From positions 372,001 to 436,000 of the forward strand of contig NZ_JBNXUN010000004.1 in NCBI RefSeq assembly GCF_050563525.1: DNA of 64,000 bases, in the 5' to 3' direction. Numbering within the stretch: the stretch's first letter is position 1; each line of letters starts with the position of its first letter. The DNA comes from Falsiroseomonas sp050563525. GTDB lineage: Bacteria; Pseudomonadota; Alphaproteobacteria; Acetobacterales; Acetobacteraceae. Of the stretch, positions 23,937 to 30,429 are shown piece after piece. The position numbers were made by a program, and so were the translations under genes. Under the pieces are notes generated by a model that saw only the letters and a program-made list of their open reading frames with translations, was not told the DNA's origin and did not search any database.

Positions 23937-24877
23937 TTCACCGCCGTTCGCTGCTGGGTGCGGCGCTCGCCGCACTGCCGGCCTGCGTCGCGGCGGAGTC
24001 TCCTGGTCTGGCGCGGGCCCTGGACCTGTCCGCCTTTCCGGCGAACGGGCGGATGCACGCGCTGGGTGGGTTCGTGCTGAACACCGGCGTCCTTGGCTTT
24101 GGCGGGTTGTCGGGGCTTCATCTGGCGTCGGACCTGACGCTGACCGCCATCAGCGACCGCACCCGCTTCGCGCAGATGCGCCTGGACTTGGGCGAAAACC
24201 TGCGGCCACTGGGGCTTTCGCTGCTGCGCACCGGCTGGCTGGGCGATGGCACGGGCCGGCCGTTGCGGCCTGGATACACTGGGGATGCTGAGGCGCTGGC
24301 GAGGCTGCCGGATGGCACCTGGCTGGTGGGGTTCGAGCGGTGGCATCGGATCAGGGCCTATGCCGAACTGGGCGGACCGGGCCGGCATGTGCCGGCGCCA
24401 CCTGGCATCGACGGATCACCGGCCAACGCGTCCCTGGAATCCCTTGCGGTCCTGGCAGATGGCCGCTGGCTCGTGCTGTCGGAGGGTTTGGCCTATCGCG
24501 ACGGGCGTGCCGGGTGGATCGGGGGGCCGGAGGGTTGGCTGGATCTGGGCTACCAGCCGGCCCTGGGACATGTGCCGGTGGACGCGGCTGGCCTGCCCGA
24601 TGGCGGGGCCCTGGTCCTCGAACGGGGCTTCAGCGTCTTTGGCGGATTTGCCTCCCGCGTCGTGCTGCTTTCGGCGGCGGATCTGGCGGAGCCCGCCGCA
24701 GGCCAGGTCCTGCAGGGTGAGGAGCTTCTGAGGCTGACTGTACCGCTGCCTGTCGACAACTTCGAGGGCGTTGCCGTGCTTCGCCATGCGGGGCGGCTGC
24801 TGGTCGCGCTGGTTTCGGATGACAACGAAAGCCTGTGGCAATCGACCATCCTGCTGCTGTTCGAGCTGCGGACCTGA
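23933..24877 (+). CDS. Exported esterase-like activity of phytase family protein, probable non-AUG (CTG) start
   Basis: About 314 residues. The mature part has the beta-propeller landmarks of the 'esterase-like activity of phytase' family: 'GFGGLSGLHLASDLTLTAISD', 'DAEALARLPDGTWLVGFER', 'ANASLESLAVLADGRWLVLSE' and 'DNFEGVAVL'. The first in-frame ATG (24053) would leave a truncated N-terminus. The open frame runs back to CTG 23933, which overlaps the cobT stop as CTGA and yields 'HRRSLLGAALAALPAC', a twin-arginine-like signal with a possible lipobox. ATT 23936 is the other candidate. Position after cobT and near rpmB is conserved in alphaproteobacteria. Substrate unknown. Confidence 0.75.
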   Translation: MIHRRSLLGAALAALPACVAAESPGLARALDLSAFPANGRMHALGGFVLNTGVLGFGGLSGLHLASDLTLTAISDRTRFAQMRLDLGENLRPLGLSLLRTGWLGDGTGRPLRPGYTGDAEALARLPDGTWLVGFERWHRIRAYAELGGPGRHVPAPPGIDGSPANASLESLAVLADGRWLVLSEGLAYRDGRAGWIGGPEGWLDLGYQPALGHVPVDAAGLPDGGALVLERGFSVFGGFASRVVLLSAADLAEPAAGQVLQGEELLRLTVPLPVDNFEGVAVLRHAGRLLVALVSDDNESLWQSTILLLFELRT

Positions 24878-25675
24878 TCAATCCGGTTGCAGCATCCGTG
24901 CTCGCGGCAGGGTAAGCCAGGCGCGCGCGCCGATGCCCGGTGCGCTTTCGATGCGGATGTCCCCGCCATGCGCAACGGCCAGGGAGCGCGCCAGTGTCAG
25001 GCCTACATCAAGACCGCGGGTGCCATTGGCGGTGCCGATGGGGCGGTCCTCGGCCGGGCTGGCGGCAGCGGTGACGAAATCCTGCGCCGGCAACCCGTCC
25101 CCTTCATCCTCCACCACGATGGCCACATTCTCGAGCCCCAGTTCGAGGCGGACCGCAACCACATCGCCGTCCAGGCTGTGCTGCGCGGCGCGCCGCAACA
25201 GGGCGGCCAGGGCCCCCTCCAGCGCGCGACTATCGGCGCGGACCCGCATGGGGCGAATGTCGGGGTCGATCTTCCAGTGGCGCAGGCTAGGTCGAAGCTG
25301 CACCGCGACCAGGGTCACCGCCGCATCGATCACGGGCCCGAGCAGCATCGGCGCCTCATGCAGGGTCCGCCGGGACGGTTCGCTGGCGAGGTGGGCCATG
25401 TCGTCGGAGAGGCGGAGAAGATGCAGCGCCATCTGGCCGAGGGCGTTTTCGCCGGGCCGGTCCGCAGCTGCCGATGCCTGTGCCATCAGCACCAGGGAAG
25501 GGCCGCGAAGTTCCTGCGACGCCAGGGAAAGGCTGCGCGCGCGGCTTGCGGCAACCTGCTGGGTGGTCGCCAGAAGGCGACGACACCGGCGAAGTTCGCC
25601 ACCCGCCCAGGCGGCAACGACCGTGGGCGCGGCGACGATAACGGCGAGGGCGCCAAGGCTGGCTTCGGTCCACAT
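24878..25675 (-). CDS. Degenerate sensor histidine kinase (H-box His replaced by Gln)
   Basis: 265 residues. One N-terminal hydrophobic segment (about 7-25) is followed by a dimerisation/phosphotransfer-like helix and a GHKL ATPase domain. Where a kinase has 'SHELR', this protein reads 'LASQELRGP' with Q54. In the ATPase domain the G1 box 'VEDEGDGLP' (D190, G192, G194) and G2 box 'GTRGLDVGLTLARSLA' are kept, but the N-box Asn is replaced by Arg ('ALLRRAAQHS'). It should not autophosphorylate normally. It converges on the esterase-like gene with no gap and sits between it and rpmB. No response regulator is adjacent. Confidence 0.75.
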   Translation of the reverse strand: MWTEASLGALAVIVAAPTVVAAWAGGELRRCRRLLATTQQVAASRARSLSLASQELRGPSLVLMAQASAAADRPGENALGQMALHLLRLSDDMAHLASEPSRRTLHEAPMLLGPVIDAAVTLVAVQLRPSLRHWKIDPDIRPMRVRADSRALEGALAALLRRAAQHSLDGDVVAVRLELGLENVAIVVEDEGDGLPAQDFVTAAASPAEDRPIGTANGTRGLDVGLTLARSLAVAHGGDIRIESAPGIGARAWLTLPRARMLQPD

Positions 25676-25716
25676 GGGCGCACTGTGACATACCGCCCGT
25701 TGCAGGCCGGTTAACG

Positions 25717-25732
25717 CGGCCCAGGAGGGCCG
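25717..25732 (-). terminator. Possible rpmB terminator hairpin
   Basis: A perfect 6-bp stem CGGCCC/GGGCCG closes an AGGA loop, starting 10 bp beyond the rpmB stop on the minus strand. No clear U tract follows, only TTAACC, so rho-independent termination is uncertain. The divergent side is the upstream region of the degenerate kinase gene. Confidence 0.35.
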
Positions 25733-25742
25733 TGTCGCAGGG

Positions 25743-26039
25743 TCAGGCCGCGGCCTTCTTGTCCCGCGCGCGCATCAGGCGGCGCTTCAGGACCATCGCT
25801 TCCTGCGGCAGGCGCCGATCCGGCGTGCCGAGCAGGAAGGAGTCGAGCCCGCCATTATGCTCGACGGTGCGAATGCCGTTCACCGACAGGCGCATCCGGA
25901 CCGGTGTGCCGAGGATGTCGGAAAAGAACGACGTCTCCTGCATGTTCGGCAGGAAGCGACGGCGGGTCTTGTTGTTGGCGTGGCTGACGTTGTTACCCGT
26001 CAGAACGCCCTTGCCGGTGATACCGCAGCGGCGGGCCAT
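25743..26039 (-). CDS. rpmB: 50S ribosomal protein L28
   Basis: 98 residues, the longer alphaproteobacterial form of bL28. 'MARRCGITGKGVLTGNNVSHANNKTRR' is diagnostic at the N-terminus, followed by 'FLPNMQ' and 'VRMRLSVNGIRTVEHNGGLDSFLL', with a basic C-terminus. No zinc-binding CxxC pairs are present, so it is the zinc-independent type. It binds 23S rRNA in the large subunit. It appears to be transcribed from its own promoter in the 121-bp gap upstream. Confidence 0.96.
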   Translation of the reverse strand: MARRCGITGKGVLTGNNVSHANNKTRRRFLPNMQETSFFSDILGTPVRMRLSVNGIRTVEHNGGLDSFLLGTPDRRLPQEAMVLKRRLMRARDKKAAA

Positions 26040-26124
26040 GACTCATCAATCCCGAAAAGCACACGCGCGGGTCCTGGGCCGAATGGTCCAGGCAGCCGCG
26101 CGCGGAGGTGGTCCGGAGCAGGCG

Positions 26125-26153
26125 CGTATCGCGGATCAGGCCGCGTGCGTCAA
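26125..26153 (-). promoter_or_regulatory. Candidate sigma-70-type promoter for rpmB
   Basis: On the minus strand a -35-like TTGACG (26148-26153) is followed after 17 bases by GATACG (26125-26130). This lies about 85 bases upstream of the rpmB start and downstream of the preceding gene's stop, where a ribosomal protein promoter would be needed. It was identified by eye from consensus only. Confidence 0.4.
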
Positions 26154-26160
26154 GCCCGCC

Positions 26161-26430
26161 TCAGGGGTTTGCGGATTGTTCATCGGCCGCGGCACGCCGC
26201 ATCTCGTCCAGCTCGCCGGCTTCGACGGATGCCAACGCACTGCGGAGCACACCGGCCACGCCACGGTCGTCCATGCTGCGGGACAACATGCCCAGCGACC
26301 CGCCGAGCAGGGCGGAGGCGATGGAGATGGGCTGGATGCCTTGCTCGAGCATGTACTCAATGGCCTTGTCCACCACGGAACCTGCGTGGCTGAGATCTTC
26401 CGGGGCCTCGCCCTGGGGGTCGAACTGCAT
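26161..26430 (-). CDS. Small protein of unknown function, linked to the Atm1-type exporter
   Basis: 89 residues; I do not recognise a family. It begins MQFDPQGEAPED and contains two amphipathic helices, 'VVDKAIEYMLEQGIQPISIASALLGGSLGMLS' and 'VAGVLRSALASVEAGELDEMRRAA'. It has no signal peptide and no cysteines. ATG 26430 follows AAGGAGGCCGCCT, a strong ribosome site, which argues that it is translated. It starts 11 bp after the ABC exporter stop in the same direction, so they are probably one operon. Function unknown. Confidence 0.65.
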   Translation of the reverse strand: MQFDPQGEAPEDLSHAGSVVDKAIEYMLEQGIQPISIASALLGGSLGMLSRSMDDRGVAGVLRSALASVEAGELDEMRRAAADEQSANP

Positions 26431-26441
26431 AGGCGGCCTCC

Positions 26442-28319
26442 TTAATGCTGCGGGAGATAGGCAGTCGGGGCGCCCATGGGAACCCCGTCGGGGGTGTCCG
26501 CCGCCAACTCGGCGGCCGCCTGGGCGGCGGCGGCGGCTTCCGCGGCGGCCACCGCCTCGGACTGCCGGCGCCACATGGCGGCGTAGAGGCCGTCCGCGGC
26601 GATCAGGCTGGCATGCGGCCCGCGTTCGGCGACATGGCCGTCCTGCAGCACCAGGATCTCGTCCGCATCCACCACGGTGGACAGGCGATGGGCGATGACC
26701 AGTGTGGTGCGGCCGCGCGCGGCGTCCCGCAGCGCCGCCTGGATGTCCTGTTCGGTGCGGGTGTCCAGCGCGCTGGTCGCTTCGTCCAGGATGACGATGC
26801 GTGGGTTCTTCAGCAGCGTGCGGGCGATGGCGACGCGCTGCTTTTCCCCGCCCGAGAGCTTCAGGCCGCGCTCGCCGACCTTGGTGTCGTAGCCATCCGG
26901 CAGGCGCAGGACGAAGTCGTGGACCTGCGCGGCACGGGCCGCGGCCTCCACTTCCTCCTGCGTCGCGCCGGGGCGGCCATAGGCGATGTTGTAGCGGATG
27001 GTGTCGTTGAACAGCACGGTGTCCTGCGGCACCACGCCAATGGCGGCGCGCACGCTGTCCTGCTGCACCGCGCGGATGTCCTGGCCGTCGATCATCACGC
27101 GGCCGCCGGTCGCGTCGTAGAAGCGGAAAAGCAGGCGGCTGATGGTGGATTTGCCGGCACCGGTCGGGCCGACGATCGCCAATGTACGGCCCGGCGGCAC
27201 GGTGAAGCTGACACCCTTGAGGATCTCGCGGTCCTGGCGATAGCCGAAGCGGACATCCTCGAAGCGGATCTCGCCCTGGGTCGCGGACAGCGGCTGCGCG
27301 CCAGGCTGGTCGGCAACCTCCCGGTCCTCCCGCATCAGGGTGAACATGGCCTCCATGTCCACCAGGCCCTGCTTGATCTCGCGATAGGCAAACCCAAGGA
27401 AATTCAGCGGCTGGAACAGCTGGATCATGTAGGTGTTGACCAGCACGAAGTCGCCGACCGTCATGCCGCCGGGCGTGCCGGCGCCCTGCGAGACGCGGCT
27501 CGCCGCCATCATCATCACCACCGTCAGGCCGATGGCAATGACGGTCTGCTGGCCGAAATTCAGGCCGTTGAGGCTGACCTCGGACCGGACATAGGCGCGC
27601 TCGTAGCGTTCAAGGCTGGCGTCGTAGCGGCGCGCCTCATGCGCCTCGTTGCCGAAATACTTCACGGTCTCGTAGTTCAGGATGCTGTCGACGGCGCGGG
27701 TATTGGCTTCCGTGTCGGTGTCGTTCATCGCGCGGCGGAAACGCAGGCGCCATTCCGTGAACATCAGGGTGAAGGCGATGTAGATGCCGACCGTCACCAG
27801 CACGACGAAGGTGAAGCTGAAGTCGAACATGCCCCACAGGATCAGCGAGACCAGCAGGATCTCAAAGATCGTCGGCACGATGTTGAACAGCAGGAAGTCC
27901 AGCACGAAGGTGATGCCGCGCGAGCCGCGTTCCAGGACCCGGGACAGGCCGCCGGTCTGCCGGTCCAGGTGGAAGCGCAGCGACAGCGCGTGCAGGTGGT
28001 TGAAGACCTGCAAGGCCACGCGCCGGGTGGCGCGGCCCTGCACCTTCACGAAGATGGCGTCCCGTGCCTCGTTGAAGGCGCTGCTGGTCAGGCGGAGCAG
28101 GCCATAGGCCAGCACCAGCGCGATCGGCACCGCGGCGATAGTGCCGGCCGGCCCGGCCTGCGGTGCCAGCGCATCGACGGCGCGGGCGAAGGCGATGGGC
28201 ACCAGCACATTGGCCGCCTTGGCGAAGACCAGCAGGACCAAGCTGGCGACGACGCGGAAGCGCAGTCCCGGCTCGCCTTCCGGCCATAGATAGGGGGCGA
28301 GGGTCAGCAGCGTTCGCAT
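26442..28319 (-). CDS. Atm1/HMT1-type ABC exporter (half transporter)
   Basis: 625 residues from ATG 28319; an in-frame ATG at 28340 is an alternative. A six-helix ABC type-1 membrane domain (about 20-320) contains the Atm1-group stretch 'DTEANTRAVDSILNYETVKYFGNE', part of the glutathione-derivative site. The ATPase follows with Walker A 'GPTGAGKST' (near 384-392), signature 'LSGGEKQRVAIARTLL', Walker B 'RIVILDEATSALD' and the H-loop 'IAHRLST'. Relatives export glutathione-bound sulfur or heavy metals. The C-terminal tail of about 45 residues is unusually Ala-rich. Inner membrane, acts as a homodimer. Confidence 0.9.
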   Translation of the reverse strand: MRTLLTLAPYLWPEGEPGLRFRVVASLVLLVFAKAANVLVPIAFARAVDALAPQAGPAGTIAAVPIALVLAYGLLRLTSSAFNEARDAIFVKVQGRATRRVALQVFNHLHALSLRFHLDRQTGGLSRVLERGSRGITFVLDFLLFNIVPTIFEILLVSLILWGMFDFSFTFVVLVTVGIYIAFTLMFTEWRLRFRRAMNDTDTEANTRAVDSILNYETVKYFGNEAHEARRYDASLERYERAYVRSEVSLNGLNFGQQTVIAIGLTVVMMMAASRVSQGAGTPGGMTVGDFVLVNTYMIQLFQPLNFLGFAYREIKQGLVDMEAMFTLMREDREVADQPGAQPLSATQGEIRFEDVRFGYRQDREILKGVSFTVPPGRTLAIVGPTGAGKSTISRLLFRFYDATGGRVMIDGQDIRAVQQDSVRAAIGVVPQDTVLFNDTIRYNIAYGRPGATQEEVEAAARAAQVHDFVLRLPDGYDTKVGERGLKLSGGEKQRVAIARTLLKNPRIVILDEATSALDTRTEQDIQAALRDAARGRTTLVIAHRLSTVVDADEILVLQDGHVAERGPHASLIAADGLYAAMWRRQSEAVAAAEAAAAAQAAAELAADTPDGVPMGAPTAYLPQH

Positions 28320-28455
28320 GTGACTGCGCTCGCCTGGCATCTTGGTCTGCACGGGAAGCTCCGGGATCCTGTTGACGTGAAGGTGGGGCCTGCGGCGGCC
28401 GGCGCAAACAGGGGCAGGGCTTTCGTGCCATGCGCCCGGCGCGCTACAGGGCGGC

Positions 28456-29334
28456 ATGAATGCGTTCGACCCCCAGGATCTGAGCCGCTTCGAGCGTCAT
28501 GTAGCGGCCTGCAACAACATCTCCTCTCCCGGGCACCTGATCGGCTTTCGGATTGGGGAGGAGCAGGTCGGTTGGATCGGCCTGGAGCTGGCGCGGGCCC
28601 TGGCCTTCTACCCGCGGGATTTCCATTTCGATGCGCGGGGCGTGGCCATGGCCGGCCGGCTCCGCGCGCCGGGGTCGCGCAGCGAGGCGCTAGCCGTCGC
28701 CGTGAAGGGCTTGGCCGGACGGGGGCACCTGACGCTGCGGCAGGAGGCCTTCGATGTCCGTGCCACGCCGGATGGCCCGGTGCTGGCGCAACTGGACCGC
28801 GGCGCGATGCCGGCCTTTGGCATCATCTGCCAGGGCGTCCATGTGAACGGCATCGTCCGGCGTCCTGATGGCCTGCACCTGTGGGTGGGCTGGCGGTCGC
28901 CGCACAAGGCGGTGTCTCCAGGGCAGTTGGACAATCTGGTCGGCGGCGGCGTCCCGGCGGGCCTGTCGCCCGCCGAGACGCTGGTGAAGGAGGCGGCCGA
29001 GGAGGCGTCCATTCCGCCGGAGCTTTCAGGGCAGGCGCGCCCGGTCGGACGGGTGTCCTATGTGATGGCCTCGCCGGAGGGTCTGCGTCGAGATGTGCTG
29101 CACTGCTACGACCTGGATCTGCCACCGGATTTCGTGCCGCGCCCAAATGACGACGAGGTGGAACGCTTCGAATTGTGGCCGGCAGCGCGCCTAGTGGAGG
29201 AGGTGGCGCTGCGCGACCGGGTCAAGTTCAACGTGAACTTGGTGCTGGTCGACTTCTTCCTGCGGCACGGGCTGCTGGATGCGCGCGGTCCTGAGGTGGA
29301 GGCGCTTCGCGCCGGGCTTGATCAGGTGGCCTGA
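28456..29334 (+). CDS. Nudix hydrolase with N-terminal DUF4743
   Basis: 292 residues: DUF4743 (about 1-130) then a Nudix domain. The Nudix box runs from the Gly of 'GGGVPAGLSPAETL' to 'VKEAAEEASIP'; the usual REUxEE is KEAAEEAS, so the leading Arg is Lys while the metal-binding glutamates remain. 'QLDNLVGGGVPAG' is typical of the thiamine-pyrophosphokinase-associated Nudix group (YJR142W-like). Such enzymes hydrolyse nucleoside diphosphate-X, including damaged thiamin diphosphate. Divergent from the exporter (136 bp between), and its last 13 bp overlap the Rrf2 gene tail to tail. Confidence 0.87.
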   Translation: MNAFDPQDLSRFERHVAACNNISSPGHLIGFRIGEEQVGWIGLELARALAFYPRDFHFDARGVAMAGRLRAPGSRSEALAVAVKGLAGRGHLTLRQEAFDVRATPDGPVLAQLDRGAMPAFGIICQGVHVNGIVRRPDGLHLWVGWRSPHKAVSPGQLDNLVGGGVPAGLSPAETLVKEAAEEASIPPELSGQARPVGRVSYVMASPEGLRRDVLHCYDLDLPPDFVPRPNDDEVERFELWPAARLVEEVALRDRVKFNVNLVLVDFFLRHGLLDARGPEVEALRAGLDQVA

Positions 29335-29759
29335 GCCTCGGCCGGCGTGGCCAGCTGTTCCCGCAGGCTGGCGAGCGTGACCTGCGCGAGGTCGGCCTCC
29401 ATAGCCGCTTCGGCCGAATCAAAGGCCTGGCGCAGCAGGGCAGGGATGGGCCCGGCGGGGCCGGTCTCGTTGCGCGTGGTGCCGCGATGGACGGGCAGCA
29501 GCGGCAGGCCCTTGCGGCGCATCGCCTGCCAGATCTGGCCGAGGGTGATATCTTCCGGCGCCTTCGCCAGCTCCGCGCCGCCGGGACCGCGGCGGATGCG
29601 AATCAGGCCAGCGCGGGCTAATTGACCTGCGAGCCGGCGGATGACCACCGGGTTGGTGCCGACGCTCTCGGCGAGGCGTCCACTCGTCAATTGCCCACCT
29701 GGCGCGGTGGCCAGGAGAAGCAGGATATGCACGGCAACGGCGAAGCGCGTGGCGACCAT
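29322..29759 (-). CDS. Rrf2 family transcriptional regulator
   Basis: 145 residues. The winged helix N-terminus is typical ('TRFAVAVHILLLLA', then 'GTNPVVIRRLAGQLARAGLIRIRRGPGGAELA'). The three cysteines that bind an Fe-S cluster in IscR and NsrR are absent, so this belongs to the cluster-free Rrf2 group. It is divergently transcribed from the SOS-type gene mmcB with 86 bp between start codons. No operator could be assigned. The sensed signal is unknown. Confidence 0.87.
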   Translation of the reverse strand: MVATRFAVAVHILLLLATAPGGQLTSGRLAESVGTNPVVIRRLAGQLARAGLIRIRRGPGGAELAKAPEDITLGQIWQAMRRKGLPLLPVHRGTTRNETGPAGPIPALLRQAFDSAEAAMEADLAQVTLASLREQLATPAEAQAT

Positions 29760-29823
29760 AAATGCCTACACGCATGGCAACGGCTTTGGTTCCGTGGATA
29801 GCAAAGCTGCTTGACCAAGAAGT

Positions 29824-29838
29824 GAACGCATGGTGAAC
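29824..29838 (+). promoter_or_regulatory. Alphaproteobacterial LexA (SOS) box upstream of mmcB
   Basis: The direct repeat GAAC-N7-GAAC is exact (GAAC at 29824-29827 and 29835-29838). This is the LexA operator known for alphaproteobacteria. It ends 7 bases before the mmcB GTG. A -35-like TTGACC at 29811-29816 puts a -10 position over the second half-site, so LexA would block polymerase directly. If so, transcription would start almost at the GTG and the message would be nearly leaderless. Confidence 0.7.
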
Positions 29839-29845
29839 ATGGGGC

Positions 29846-30325
29846 GTGACCGTACCTGCGCTTCCCTCCGCCGCCGAACGCACCCTCTCTGTCTGCCGCG
29901 CCGCGGCGCGGTTCTGCGCGCAGCGCGGCTGGGCGCCGGTGCGGGAGATGCCGCTGCCGAACGGGCGGCGGGCCGATATCCTGGCGCTGCAGCCCGATGG
30001 GGCTTTTGCGGTGGTCGAGGTGAAGTCCTGCGCGCGGGACTTTCTCAGCGACGGCAAGTGGCCGGAGTACCGGGACTTCTGCGACCGGCTCTATTTTGCG
30101 GTGGACCTGGATTTCCCGGTGGCGCTGCTGCCGGATGAGGTGGGCCTGCTGGTGACGGAGGGGCCGGATGCCAGCCTGGTGCGCGACGCCCCGCCGCACC
30201 CGCTCGCCCCGGCCCGTCGGCGTGCCCTCCTGCAACGCTACGCGGTGGTGGCGGCCGGGCGGTTGGCGGCGTTGCAGGACCCGGCGGGCCAGGCGGAGAT
30301 ACGCGCCGCGCTGAGGGTCGAGTGA
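29846..30325 (+). CDS. mmcB: MmcB family DNA repair protein (PD-(D/E)XK nuclease-like)
   Basis: 159 residues from GTG 29846. The restriction-endonuclease-like core is visible: D44 in 'RRADILAL' and E58-x-K60 in 'AVVEVKSCARDF', followed by 'KWPEYRDFCDRLYFAV'. In Caulobacter the mmcB gene is induced by DNA damage and contributes to tolerance of mitomycin C. The SOS box just upstream predicts the same here. Soluble, presumably acting on DNA. The nearest neighbour in its direction is the convergent hldE, separated by two strong palindromes. Confidence 0.88.
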   Translation: MTVPALPSAAERTLSVCRAAARFCAQRGWAPVREMPLPNGRRADILALQPDGAFAVVEVKSCARDFLSDGKWPEYRDFCDRLYFAVDLDFPVALLPDEVGLLVTEGPDASLVRDAPPHPLAPARRRALLQRYAVVAAGRLAALQDPAGQAEIRAALRVE

Positions 30326-30334
30326 GTTGGGGTG

Positions 30335-30363
30335 GTTTCACCTGTGCCATGCACAGGTGAAAC
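30335..30363. repeat. Perfect 13-bp palindrome with 3-base spacer
   Basis: The arms are GTTTCACCTGTGC (30335-30347) and GCACAGGTGAAAC (30351-30363), with CAT between. The match is perfect over 13 bp and the sequence is markedly A+T-richer than its surroundings. It starts 9 bp after the mmcB stop, in the gap between convergent mmcB and hldE. It could act as a bidirectional transcription terminator or be one half of a dispersed palindromic element. Confidence 0.75.
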
Positions 30364-30384
30364 GGCTTCAGTTGTTGATTTGGT

Positions 30385-30428
30385 GCATTTTCCGAGTCGT
30401 CAGGCGAATCCGCCTGACTTGAAAATGC
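30385..30428. repeat. Nested palindrome next to the hldE stop
   Basis: The outer arms are GCATTTTC (30385-30392) and GAAAATGC (30421-30428). The inner arms are GTCAGGCG (30399-30406) and CGCCTGAC (30411-30418) around an AATC loop. The two stems are separated by an asymmetric internal bulge, giving one long interrupted hairpin. It ends one base before the hldE stop codon on the opposite strand. Read on the minus strand it could terminate hldE; with the first palindrome it makes a 94-bp structured island. Confidence 0.7.
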
Positions 30429-30429
30429 C

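Noticed and set aside
26445..28289. A 614-codon open frame on the plus strand across the ABC exporter
   Set aside because: The exporter on the minus strand has intact Walker and signature motifs, while this frame has only His/Gln/Glu-rich low-complexity protein.
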